Part shown: in pieces, positions 1 through 11,100 of the stretch | How the letters are laid out: every line of letters starts with the position of its first letter | Numbering within the stretch: position 1 is the stretch's first letter | DNA from: Galaxea fascicularis | Lineage: Eukaryota; Cnidaria; Anthozoa; Scleractinia; Euphylliidae | Length of the DNA: 64,000 nt | Reading direction: 5' to 3' | Assembly: GCA_948470475.1 (NCBI GenBank) | Contig: OX419342.1 | Span: 23,827,077-23,891,076 of the forward strand | Notes under the pieces: model-generated | The model's input: the letters and a program-made list of their open reading frames with translations, nothing else | Database searches by the model: none | What the model was told of the DNA's origin: nothing | Position numbers and translations under genes: made by a program

Positions 1-79
1 TTATCACACATTACTGTACCCTAAAGCAAAGGAAATAAAATTTAAACCAAGGATAAAATTGCTGGTTTTCAGTGTCACA

Positions 80-112
<33 letters not shown>

Positions 113-113
113 C

Positions 114-146
<33 letters not shown>

Positions 147-183
147 ACAAGAAGGTAGATATGCTGTGAATGTAGATATGCTG

Positions 184-526
184 TGAATAGCTGATGAACT
201 TCTTGATTGGTGTTCTTTCACTCTGATTTCCAGAGAGCAGGCCTTTTCGCCAACGTACGGTCAATCTCAAGAAATGCGGCACTGTGTACCAGATACATTG
301 TGAGAAGTGTAACAAGGAGTATGTTGGCGAAATGGCCCGCTCTCTGGAAATCAGAGTGAAAGAACACCAATCAAGAAGTTCATCAGCTATTCATGAGCAT
401 TGTCGCCTGGAGGGTCACTCGGTGGACCCAAATAAGACAAAAGTACTATCAAACGAAGTTAACACCTTCAAACGCAGGATAACAATAACAAAAGTCCGGT
501 TGAGAAACGGACGAAATATTTCATAA
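184..526 (+). mobile_element. Penelope-like element fragment (GIY-YIG end)
   Basis: An open frame at 284-526 encodes a cysteine-containing segment (CEKCNKEYVGE) followed by RSLEIRVKEHQ, which is the look of the GIY-YIG endonuclease tail of Penelope-like retroelements. The frame stays open upstream of its first Met (CGTVYQ). No reverse transcriptase is present, so this is a decayed 5'-truncated copy. Bases 184-257 are an inverted copy of 320-394, giving two head-to-head arms of about 74 bp. An 18-bp direct duplication (gtagatatgctgtgaa) sits just left of the arm. It lies inside the first visible intron of the Kelch-like gene. Confidence 0.7.
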
Positions 527-612
527 GTTTTAACTTTTAGCTCCGAGTTTGTAAAACCTTTTTTAACTTTTAACAGATGACTTGATGCAAAAGCAAAAAT
601 TTCTAATAGGTT

Positions 613-940
613 GGCATGTCTGCCCCACAGGCAGACCATCCTATCTGTGTGAGGACGCACAGGTGACGTAAATGATATGCTATTTGATCTCATTTGCAAC
701 AGTTGATATCGCTTTGAGTCAAGCGATCGACTAGAATATGTCATAAAATTCCGAATTTTGCATCTTTTGATCCCAAATTCTGTGATGCATTTTAGTCAAT
801 TGCTTGATAAAAGCGATATCACTGAACTGTTCCAAATTACACCAGTTAATGTATGACATCAAATTGTATATCACTTACATCACGTACGTGTCACACAGAT
901 AGGATGGCCTGCCTGTGCTCTGCCCACGTCAAGCAACTTA
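613..940. mobile_element. Foldback/MITE-like inverted-repeat element
   Basis: The sequence around 630-655 (ccatcctatctgtgtga) reappears as its reverse complement around 892-911, and the inner parts also pair (gatatcgctttgagtca against its complement near 800). This gives a hairpin-capable unit of about 330 bp with no coding capacity. Exact ends and target duplication are not clear. Confidence 0.6.
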
Positions 941-1143
941 GTGACATAATTCGCTTAATATTTTTGCTGGTAATCAAATTTTATGCGATCTGCATATAAC
1001 ATTGCCTAGAGTGTTGCTGGATTTATGGCTGGTTAATTATCAACAAACATCAATGATCATAACAAAATAATACTTAAGCATACAGCTGTATGTGTTAACA
1101 ATCACGCAGCTGTTGAAAAATGCAAATAAAACTTTTACAGTAC

Positions 1144-2125
1144 CATCTAACACCGCTGCACCAAACTCGAATCTCCTGAGATTCATGCTACACACTTCGG
1201 TCCATTTGTCCCTTTCGGGCTCAAAATACTCCACAGTGCTCAAAGTCGCGAACAGGCCGTTTTTGCCTCCAAGAGCAAAGATCCTCTCGGGAGCACGACG
1301 AGGACTCACTGCTTTGTCAAAAGGAGAGCTTTTTGCTTGTACAAGTCTGTATTTTAAGGCTTCATTTAATAAAATTTGGCTCGTCCTATCGGCGCGAATA
1401 AGTTCATTTGTTTCGTAGTTAAGCGTGAGAAAACGAAGGGTCAACAATGGTAGGCGAACGAACTTCAGGAGTTTTCCAAGAAGCGATATTCTCTCCGTTA
1501 GCTTGTGTTTAATCCACGAAAGCAATGCCTCAAACACGACCTGTTCCGATACAACATTTAAGTTGTCGTCCCGGAGCAGCTCAATCAGCTGTGACACTGG
1601 TAAAAGCGAGAATTCCTCGTGTTTGATCACCTCCTGAAAGTGATCTTGAATGTATTTCCTCGATTCCTTCTGTAAACTCTGACACGAGTAAGCTTCGGCA
1701 AACTTGTTAATTCCGAGACAGTTGCTGGGATGAAGCTGCTGGATGAGAAAATGGCAGCAGATTTCCTTGACCCTGTTTAACTGAAGCATGTTGGCAGCTG
1801 GTAGCAAAAGTTGAACATTTTCTTGAGTGACGTGAGCTTTTCCAGTGTAAGCGAAATCGACAAGGATATGAAGGGCGCTTTCGTCTACTTCCTTTAAATG
1901 TATGACCTGTGTTTGGCTTTCAAGAAGTTTTCCCGTGAACATGGCATTGAAGTAGGGGCTGCAAGCGGACAGGACAACGCGGTGGGCAGAAACCCTATTC
2001 TCTCCGGCACACAATACGACATCGCATAATTCGCGCCTTTGTCGAAGTTGATTCAAACCTTTGAGCAACTGGTTGGAATGCACGACTTCCAGGGTTCCTG
2101 GGTTCGACTCCGTTTCATTGCCCAT
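1144..2125 (-). CDS. BTB-BACK-Kelch (KLHL-type) protein, first coding exon, partial
   Basis: Kelch-like adaptors recruit substrates to Cullin-3 ubiquitin ligases. The exon encodes a BTB domain (about residues 17-130: CDVVLCAGENRVSAHRVVLSA then CSPYFNAMFTG), a BACK domain (about 135-240: HPSNCLGINKFAEAYSCQSL) and the start of the Kelch blades (ERIFALGG, then VEYFEPERDKWTEV). The start is placed at the ATG at 2125 (MGNETE); the frame extends seven codons upstream without a better ATG. The exon ends at a donor GATG|GTACTG (intron from 1143 downward), phase 1. The remaining Kelch repeats are not in 1-1143, so the gene continues past the left edge. The exact KLHL orthologue cannot be decided from this part. 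Confidence 0.88.
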
Positions 2126-2741
2126 CGTCTTCAAATCTAAGTTCAAGCGAACAAGTGGTCAGATCATCGCAAAACCGAAACCAAAACAAGCATTGAAGCG
2201 ACCATTGAACCCGAATAAGGCCTCGTCAGTAGGCTCAGCTTACATCAGCGGCTGACTTTGGGGAGCATGCACAAAGGATCTCATAAACCATAAAATCTGA
2301 AACTTCTTCAAATTCGGAGTAGAAAAAGAGACTTTCGAAGTTTATGCTTTCAGAAATCTCCGTAATAATTTAAGGTGCCTGTAGTGTTGACCTAACCTGG
2401 TAGTATGTTGCGTTCGAGTTTTGGTTTATAATAATCTGAGCTCGTGTTTCTATATTTAGACCAGGATGGGCTAAAAATAAACGGCTAACTCGGAGCCATC
2501 CAGGAAGTCACAACAGCTGGAAAGCTTAGGTAAGGGAAGTTCATTGGCAAGATTTTATACAGGGCAAGATTTCCATCATCCTCAAACATATGACTTATGA
2601 TTATTTTGTATGTATAAAGGACAAGTATGGCTGAAGTGCATACATAATATTACTTGAGCTTAATAATTTATGGAAACTGTAAATTGTTTGTGTCGTTTGA
2701 TTCGTCACGCAAATGCTGTTTGATTCATATAATTTCCTTAA

Positions 2742-3134
2742 AGGGGCACTGTCACGAAGATTCCTCAATTTTTGGTCCACACCGAAACCTGAAATTAGCA
2801 GTAAGGAATGTAACCCATGTATAACATCATGTTTACAGTAAACGTGTTAATGAGGAATTAGCCTTAATTGGCAAGGAAAATACAAACCACGGCCGTAAAT
2901 ATCGAATTTTGGAAGACGCATATAGGCGATTTCAAAAATTTAGCCTAAATTTTTCAAATTGAAATCCATTTCCATCCAAGTCATTTGTTGAAAAAAAACC
3001 CTCAAAAACGGTATCAGCACACAAATATACCAATTTATTGTTAATAAAAATGGACCACTATTTCAAGGTTTCCTATCACACAAATACAGATTTTAATTGT
3101 TCAAAGAAATGCATAAATCCGTGACCGTGCCCCT
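2742..3134. mobile_element. TTAA-flanked MITE (piggyBac/Kolobok-like)
   Basis: Terminal inverted repeats AGGGGCACTGTCACG and CGTGACCGTGCCCCT bound 393 bp and are flanked on both sides by TTAA (2738-2741 and 3135-3138). There is no ORF. A TTAA duplication is typical of piggyBac and Kolobok superfamilies; which one supplied the transposase cannot be told here. Confidence 0.82.
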
Positions 3135-4004
3135 TTAATAAGACACGGTTTTTAACTAATGAGCTTTTGCAAGACAAGGTTTAGGAGTTCCGAGTATAGT
3201 GATAAAGAATGTGGCTTCTTGTGATTTTTTTTTTACGAAAGTTCATGAGTGTGCTAGTATCAGTCTGTGATTTATAGTAAGCCTAGAATAGAAAAGCTCA
3301 TGATATTGTAAACAGCGTGTGACTTTTTCCTGGAGGGGGGGGGGGGGTTCTACACGGAATTCTTGGTAGGGTGTGTGCCCAGTTCCCCAAATCCTGACCC
3401 TATTTCAGACCAAAACATGCCATGTCCCACACCCATTTTCAGACCTGGCCTCCAAAATCCATACCATTTTCAGACCTGACATTACAGTTACAAATTTTAG
3501 CACTGGCTTTGTTGTAGCATAATTAAACTTTGTGTCAATGTTGAACCAAGAATTGGTAAAAATCGGCTGGAATGATGTATTTTGTTCTTCTCAAGACAAA
3601 TACATTTATACCCTCTTGTGGTTCCCATGAAAACCATACCAGATTTAAGACTATAATGGTCAAGATCTATACCCATTTTTAGCCCAAAACAGCTCAAAAA
3701 CCATACCTGTTGGGGCGTCACATACCTATGTAGCTTATACAGGGGAGTTCCCCCCCACCCAGGTCTTTTTCATGTTCCCCACAGGCTGTAGAGGAATGTT
3801 TACGTACTGCATACTTTAATAATTATTACATACAAAAAGATTACCAATATTATAAATAGTACTTAACAAAATCCTAATTGATGATGCTATCACTGATACC
3901 GTTAACATGTGAAATATAACATGCTCATAGTGTTCATAGTGGTAATAGGACTGAGTGGAGCCCAGTTCGTTCTGTAATTGTGCAAGGGATAAACAAAATT
4001 GGGT

Positions 4005-4135
4005 CCCACAAGCGTAAAAGGGGAGGGGGTTGGGAAGTGAGAAAACAAGAGAAAAATGGCAGTGGGGGGGCTGGATTTTTTCTCTCGTTTTGCTTGTTCC
4101 CCACTCCCTCCCCTTTTACGCCTGCCACGCAGGCT
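4005..4135. mobile_element. Degraded foldback element
   Basis: The left arm (gtaaaaggggagggggttgg, from 4015) and the right arm (ending ccctccccttttac, near 4121) are imperfect inverted repeats around a G-rich loop. The right terminus (cgcctgccacgcaggc) resembles the termini of the perfect palindrome at 13171-13400, so this may be an older member of the same family. Confidence 0.55.
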
Positions 4136-4159
4136 AATGACACTGCAGCTGGAGTTTGA

Positions 4160-4760
4160 TTTGTTGATTATGTACACATATCTATTACAAAATTTGAAAA
4201 GGATTTAGGTAAAACCTTTTCTGTAAAAAAAGACTGATTTTTAAAGACTTTCACATCTTTAATGTACGACGTCTCACGTTTGTCTGTTCCGTCTAATATC
4301 AGTGATCTCTTTACTAAAGTTAATGAAATACATACGCACAAGACCAGAAGCTCCTCTTCAGGCAACTTTTATATTAAATCTTCGTGTCTGTGCCTAAATC
4401 AAAGATCTTTTGCCAGATTTGGAGCTAAACTCTGGAATTCCTACCGAGACAAATTTCGACAGCTTCCTAAAAGTGCGTTTAAAAAGCATGTACATAGTTT
4501 ACTACTCTCAATAATGGAGGCTAAGGATAATTATGTTGAAACGCCTATTCTTTTGCATGAAATTGAAAATCTTACATAATTTCTGTTTACGATGCATGTT
4601 TCTGTTAGACTTTCATTCCTTTAATCTAATATTGTTGTAGCTTGTATTGTAACTGTATCGATAATTAATGGTAATTCTTAATGGTTTTAAGCTGTTGTAC
4701 TTCCTTTGTAATTTATTTGTTAATGTATTTGTTAATGTGATTAGTTTAGCCACAGACTGC
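4160..4760 (+). mobile_element. Non-LTR retrotransposon 3' fragment
   Basis: The frame at 4262-4579 encodes a segment (SFARFGAKLWNSYRDKFRQL, then PKSAFKK) that matches the typical C-terminal tail of LINE reverse transcriptase polyproteins, after the RT and before the 3' UTR. No catalytic RT motifs are present. It is a 5'-truncated dead copy; its ends are approximate. Confidence 0.65.
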
Positions 4761-5017
4761 GTGTAGCTCCGCCCACCGCGATTAGCCTTTGCTATTTGTG
4801 GGCGGAGACGGACTGTACTTTTTGATAACTTTGATGCGGAAAAAATTGGAAAAAATTGGAAAATTGGAATTGGAAACTGCAAGAAGTGTAAAAAAGAACT
4901 TGTTTAAGCTCAACTGTCCTTTTGCAGCTGTTTTTTTTTTCACCCGGTTCAACCGCTACGAGTCCCATTGACGTGATGAAACTGTGATTTGTCCCTCCCC
5001 TCCCTCGCTATATCGTC

Positions 5018-5030
5018 GTTGCATAGCAAC
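5018..5030. promoter_or_regulatory. RFX X-box-like site
   Basis: GTTGCATAGCAAC is a near-palindrome with GTTGC/GCAAC half sites, as in X-boxes bound by RFX factors that drive ciliary genes. It lies 120 bp upstream of the ATG of the EF-hand/repeat gene. The inner spacing is one base shorter than the commonest X-box, so binding is inferred only. Confidence 0.45.
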
Positions 5031-5149
5031 GGCCTTGATAATTAGTCACATTCTCGCACACTATGTGGTGTTTGTTTTGCGAGCAGTGGAAGCAAATATT
5101 ATTTCAAACTGCGAGTCTAGGCATTTAGGGAACAATTTGTTCGGGGACA

Positions 5150-8100
5150 ATGTTTTCACGAAGTTTAAACAAAGATTTATATGGCCCCTCTCGTATTAGT
5201 GCAAACACGGAAATCAAGAACGTTCTTTTGCGCGACCATGTGTTGCAAAAGGGCGAATGGCATGAAAACGTTCAAAGGAATCCATGGGCAACCTCATTCG
5301 CCATATCCTTCAAGGTAGGCACTATCCATTTAGTTCTCTGTCTCGAACGTAAACTGGGTGATAACTGATCAGAATCTGCGACTCTGCGTTACTTTTGTTC
5401 TTCCAAAAGTTGGAATCAAAGTGAGATATTGTTTATAGAAGGATTGCCCATGGGTCGCCACGGTCATGAATCTCAAGGACCGCAGAATTTGTTTGTTGCC
5501 GCCCTTTTGTGATGTTTTAATTGTCCAATATCCTACCCAATTTAATTTAGCTTCATGTTTGTAGAGGTAGTAAAACGCATCATGGCTCCTGAACGCATCT
5601 GGAGTTGCTTGTTCCTTTGGTCTTGTTTTGGAATCAAACTGTTGATACGATGTCATCTAAATCACTGTCTAAATATATACGCACGCAATCCCTTTTAAAA
5701 TCTATATTTTTTCCGAGTAAACTGAATCACAAACAGAGCAGTTTTGTCTTCACACTGCCACAAATGCCTCGAGGCGTTATTTGCTTACCGTGAAATACGT
5801 TTTTAATGATTTAACAAAACCAGTCAACGCTGAGAATTTTTAACCTTCTCAGTGTCTCGATCTAGCAACGCAACTGTCCTGTTTCGATTATTCACGAGGA
5901 AGAATGCATTTCGTTACGCTGATCTGTTTCTTTTGTAAACGTTCTCCCAGAAACCCGGCTCAGAAAAAAGTGTTCAGCATATTAAAGATGTGCAGGTAAG
6001 TTTGTTTTACTGTTATTATTTGTAGAATTCGCGGGCCGACCGTCACATAATTTAGTAATAATTGGCATGCCGCGTTAGGTGTTCGCGTTTCTGCGTTTTA
6101 CATAAGTACATGTATACTGCAACTATACGTTTGTTTCATATGTGTTATATTGCCTGGACAAAGTTGTTGGCTCTTTGGTGTATCTGCCAATAACATCTAA
6201 TTTATATCTATGATTGAGTTCTTCTCATGATGATGATAAACCAATATTTTTTTCTATGCTGGCTGGCCACTGTGCTAGTTTAATGAATCTCAAGTAAAAT
6301 GCCAAGTGAATTGCCCATTGTGATGGTTCCATAGCAACACTCTAGGCTCCAGGCCTTATTTGCCAAGAACCAAATAGGGCTCGCCACTAACTTTTCAGCT
6401 TACTAGCCCAGTGGCTAGTGCACATGTTTTGTGCTAACATTTTCACTGGTCAAATGGCTAGTGAAGCACAAAACCTACTAGCCAAAACAAAATTTTTGCT
6501 AGTCTGTGGTTAGCTGGCTGCTGTTAGTCTCAGGCCCTCCCAAACATCTCCATTTTTGACCAGTTGAGGATGACAGTGACAGACGGTCCTACTTGAAACA
6601 TGTCGGTGCCCATGGTTGAACAATGCTTGATTAAAACAAAAACTGGGAAAGGGAATCCTGCATGAAATAGACCAGGAAGCAGAACTGTTCCCATGGTAAC
6701 AGTGCAGTGGGTGTCATTTTTATTTTTGTCTTAACTGACAATACATATACATTACTGTGGCCTGGCTGGACCAGCACTCAGGATCTTTAAATAACTGAGG
6801 AGAAAGTGCTTCCTTTTCAATGACATCTGCAAATGGTTAGACTTTCTAGTCTTCTCGGATAAGGATGATAAACCGGAGGTGCCATCTCACAACTCTCCAT
6901 AATTAATTCTGTGGGACGTTAAAGAACCACTAGGGATGTAACAAACCTTGTGACCACCCTAGTCCTGACTTTATGGCATCTATGACTTCTCTAAATGATT
7001 GTAAACTGCACCATGCAGTCTGGCCAAAAATCCCCAAAAAGTATTGTTTATTAGTCTTGAAAAAACCCCTTGTGGAGGGCTTATAAAAATGTAAATTGGA
7101 TTGTATTGTTAGGCCAAGTTTGAATGGTATTAGAGACAAATCTTTCCACAGATATTCTTGATTTTGAGATCTATGTATATTCTTAAACCATTCATCACAT
7201 TTTTTGACAAAAACTTGAAATCTCGGGAATGAAAGAAGGTCTTTCAAAAAAGATCATGCCATTCTTATTCACTTTTAAAGGCCTTTCAGTTTTTCACTTC
7301 ATATGCACTTTACCATGACTGGTAGTTAAATAATTTCTCATTATTGATTTGTAGAAAAATGTCACCAGTTTTGTGTTGGGCTCAGGGAAAGGGCCCTTGC
7401 TGGCCACTACAGCTAAGGACTTTGATGATAAACTCCAGGGAGTTCCTGAAAAGGCAGCTCCAAGCCAATCAACAAGCATTGCTGTGAGTCAATATGTTTT
7501 CAGCACATACTTGATGTAATCATAATGAATGAAATCAAATTAGCAGATACGTTTGGAGGTTGAGGGGTCTGTATTACTTTTAGAGGCCAAAATTTGTTTG
7601 TTGTCAGTTTATCCTAGTCTTAAATGTTTGGTTTGAATTATTTGACAGGATTTTGCCCCAAAGTACATGTCGGATAAATCATTTGGCAAATCTGGATCAG
7701 TCTACCTCAATTCATTTGCCAAGGTAAAATTAAAAAAAAAAAATTAACATATAGTTTCTTGACACATTCAGTTGATAAAACAGTACTTAAAAATTAACCA
7801 CTTTATGTATATAATCTACTCTTTTCTTTGTAACCTTATTTCAAAGTTCTCAATTCTATTTAAATGCTGTTTTTGTGGGGTTTTTTTTGCAATTGAGTTC
7901 TACCGGTAATTTAATTTTTGTTGAATTGCATTTAACTCTTAAAGAAACCTTTAATGGGAAATTTTTAGGTTTCAGTGAAGTGATCTGATCTGTTAACTGG
8001 CCTGTTAATTTTATTTAATATATTTTGTAACTGGCTTAAATCACTCTCTCCTCAAGTGACATACATTAAGGGACGTGTAGTTCAGGGCGTATGACTCAAA

Positions 8101-11100
8101 AGATGATAATGTGCCTGCAATTATCATCAGTATTGCTTGTTATTTGCTCATCAAGTTACCAGTGATTAGTAATTGCCTTAATAAACTCCCAGGCACACTG
8201 GATTTTTACAGGCCTTCTAGAAATGTTATCCACCATATCTTTCAATGGTAGTTTTTACATGCTTTGCAGAAAGGCCAGGGATCGCATACAGCATCAAGTG
8301 TAATGAACAGAGGTGAATGCCAAGAACATACCACTGATTTGAATACAACACACTTCAAATTTGGAACAGATTTCAATGGGTAAATTCTATTATTTTAAGT
8401 TAATATACTTTTTCATCATCAGAGTACTAGGTTCTTTAAGTGTTTTATATGTGCAAAATATGACTCATTAAATTTTTTTGAAGTTTCAGAGCTCTCTGTC
8501 CAACTTTACTTCTTGCAGTGTTCAGTGTTATTACTTTTGTGAATGGCTGCTGTTTGGTAAGATGTTTCTGTTTTTGTTTTAGATATGGCACCGAAACAAC
8601 GTCTTCTTTCAGGAACAAGTCAGGACACTCTGCACACCAGCCTGGATTAACAAGTTCTAAAGCAGCGTTTGAGACTTATAAATCAAGTGTGTTTAGAAAT
8701 GGTGACTGGAATGTAGCTGAACCATGCATTGCTCGACATTCAGTCACGCGCACTGACTTCCACCTTAAACCATTTTCTACTTTGACTGAAGAGCCTAGTG
8801 GCAAAACAGAGCTAGAGGAGGAAAGAGTAAATTCAGAAAATGAAACTGAAGAACTGCCAGTTGATCCAAAAGGTATTTTCTTGCTGTGTGCATGTAGTTT
8901 TTATTTTTACTGTGAAAGTCAGAAAACAGTGAACACTATTTGTGGAAATATTTCTAGAAAAGAGACCTTTGGCTACCGTTTCTTCCGAGATTACTGCAAG
9001 CCGCAACCCTCAAAATATCACATGACTTTTAAGCCTTAATTGCTGTCACGTTTGATTTTTGTGGTTCCTGTTTTTACGACAAGCACCCCTTCTAGCGGTG
9101 AGAGAGATATGGCAGAGATGTTAGGTAACTTGAACTTAACAACCCCATGTTTAAGGCTGAAAGATTGGTTCTTGCGTACCTAATATCGGTATTGTGTTGC
9201 AAAATAAAACCAAGTAGATCAATCAGGGGGTTGGCAAAAGCAAGTGTTATGGAGCTAAATTGGAATTTTCCTAGAAGTGGGGCAGTAAACCAAAAGACTT
9301 TCAATGGGGGCTGGGTATGAATATTTTCTGCCACCACACATTTTGTTTAAACCAGTCTGTTTTTTTTAATATTATTAATGATTATCACTAGGTAGCTATT
9401 GGAGGTTAGAGTTATCATTGTTTTCCCTTTATTTTTAGATGATCCAACACATCCTTACTATCAACGCAGTACCCACTTTGTGGTATGTTTTCTATTTTGA
9501 ATTATATTTATTTATGTGGTGTGGCTTATGATTCAACTTGCCATTTTTTTTGGTTGAAATAAAACAAGTATTGTCCTTTTAATTTCGTGGATGTACAGTG
9601 TACTAGTTATGCAGATTTTTTTGTGGTATTATGTGGAATATTCCACAAGAAAGCTTATGAACAATATTAATTGTATATTAACTATTGTCAATTACCAAAC
9701 AATTGCAGTAGAAGATACATAGGAATAAACAATCAGTCTAGTTCAAGTCGAGAAGATTGGATGGAACTTACACTGTAACAGCAAATATCCTGACCAATGT
9801 CTTTCCAGCATTCTGGTTAGCGTTACAGTTGTTCTGTAGCTTGGTGAACTGGAACCAAGAGTTAAAGTTATTTACAGTCTTCTTAGTGATGCTAACTACA
9901 TGTAGTTAAACATGTGGCTTTTGTTCCTTGTTTATTTCAGCTAGGAGACAATGCAGACGAAAGAAGTTCACTTTACTACCAAGGTTAGACAATATGAACT
10001 ATAGATTGCATAAATGTGATAATTAACATTGTGAGGTATGTTGTGAGGTTATGTAGTCTTGTTTCTACACCTGTTTGCTAACCCTTGAGCATTTTTTCTA
10101 TTTACCACATGCATGTATTTTGATTCGTATTTTGATTTTTCCTCTCTGCAGATTTCATGCTTGGTATGCGCAAGTGCTTGTTAAAACCCTTACCGGCTCC
10201 ACCCCCAATTTCTTCCAAGGTAATAATTTTTAATTATTTGCAGCCTGTTACCACTGACAAACATTGCAGTCCTAGACCGTGATCAGTTGTTCAAAGAGCA
10301 GATAACTTGATCCCAGTCTCCAGAATATGGCAGACCTCAACGGGATCTCGCGCGTACAGAGCCATTTCAGCCACATGCACCGCATGCAATACCACCAGAA
10401 GTCCAGAAATCATGTGCATGGTTGATAGTATATGCCTCTTAGTCTTACAACTGCCGCGTGCAATGCTACAATTCTGGTGTGCGCAATGAGTGCTTAGAAA
10501 AAAGGACTTGCGTGTGCCCTTGTCATACTCTGCAGACTGGACTTGATCTATCCAGCAAATGAATGTATTGAAACTGATACATTTTATCCACTGGATAGCA
10601 AGTTATCCATTAGGTACAGAACTTTATCTGCTTTTCGAACAACTGGGGCCTGACAGAAAGAAAATGATGGTAGTTAATTCACTATTCAGACATTCCCACA
10701 TACAGACATCTTGTGGGGCACGAGATGTCCATTGGGAGAGTTGAAATATTCATCCATTAATCAGTTGAATTTGGTTACTTGAAAAACTACAGGTTCTTCC
10801 GACTCTTGAAGACTGCTTGCCAATGCGCTCAACAAACACGGCAGATTTTGTGGACCATGTGGTTCACTTGAAGAAAGTTGGTCAGGTAATTTTAAAACAT
10901 CTTTATGTGGAAACATTTGTCCAAGGCGGGGGGATAGAAAAAAGGCCTGGTACCGAGAAACGATGTTCTCACAACTTTCACAGCACTCATCTTCATCAGC
11001 GGCATATTTTGAGCGGCTCGATAAATTTGACGGCTGGCCTGTTTTCAGGTGTTTTGGAAAGTTCAAAAAGATGGTGATCTCTGTAAAAATTGTGTTTGTT

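Larger units (their letters stand above)
2126..5149. other. Intergenic stretch between Kelch-like and EF-hand genes
   Basis: These two genes diverge from this stretch. It holds a TTAA-flanked MITE (2742-3134), a G14 tract near 3335, a decayed stretch at about 3355-3725 with repeated phrases (attttcagacctg) that looks like an old interspersed repeat, a foldback element (about 4005-4135), a LINE 3' fragment (about 4160-4760) and A/T-rich repeats near 4830-4870. No further gene is seen. Confidence 0.6.
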
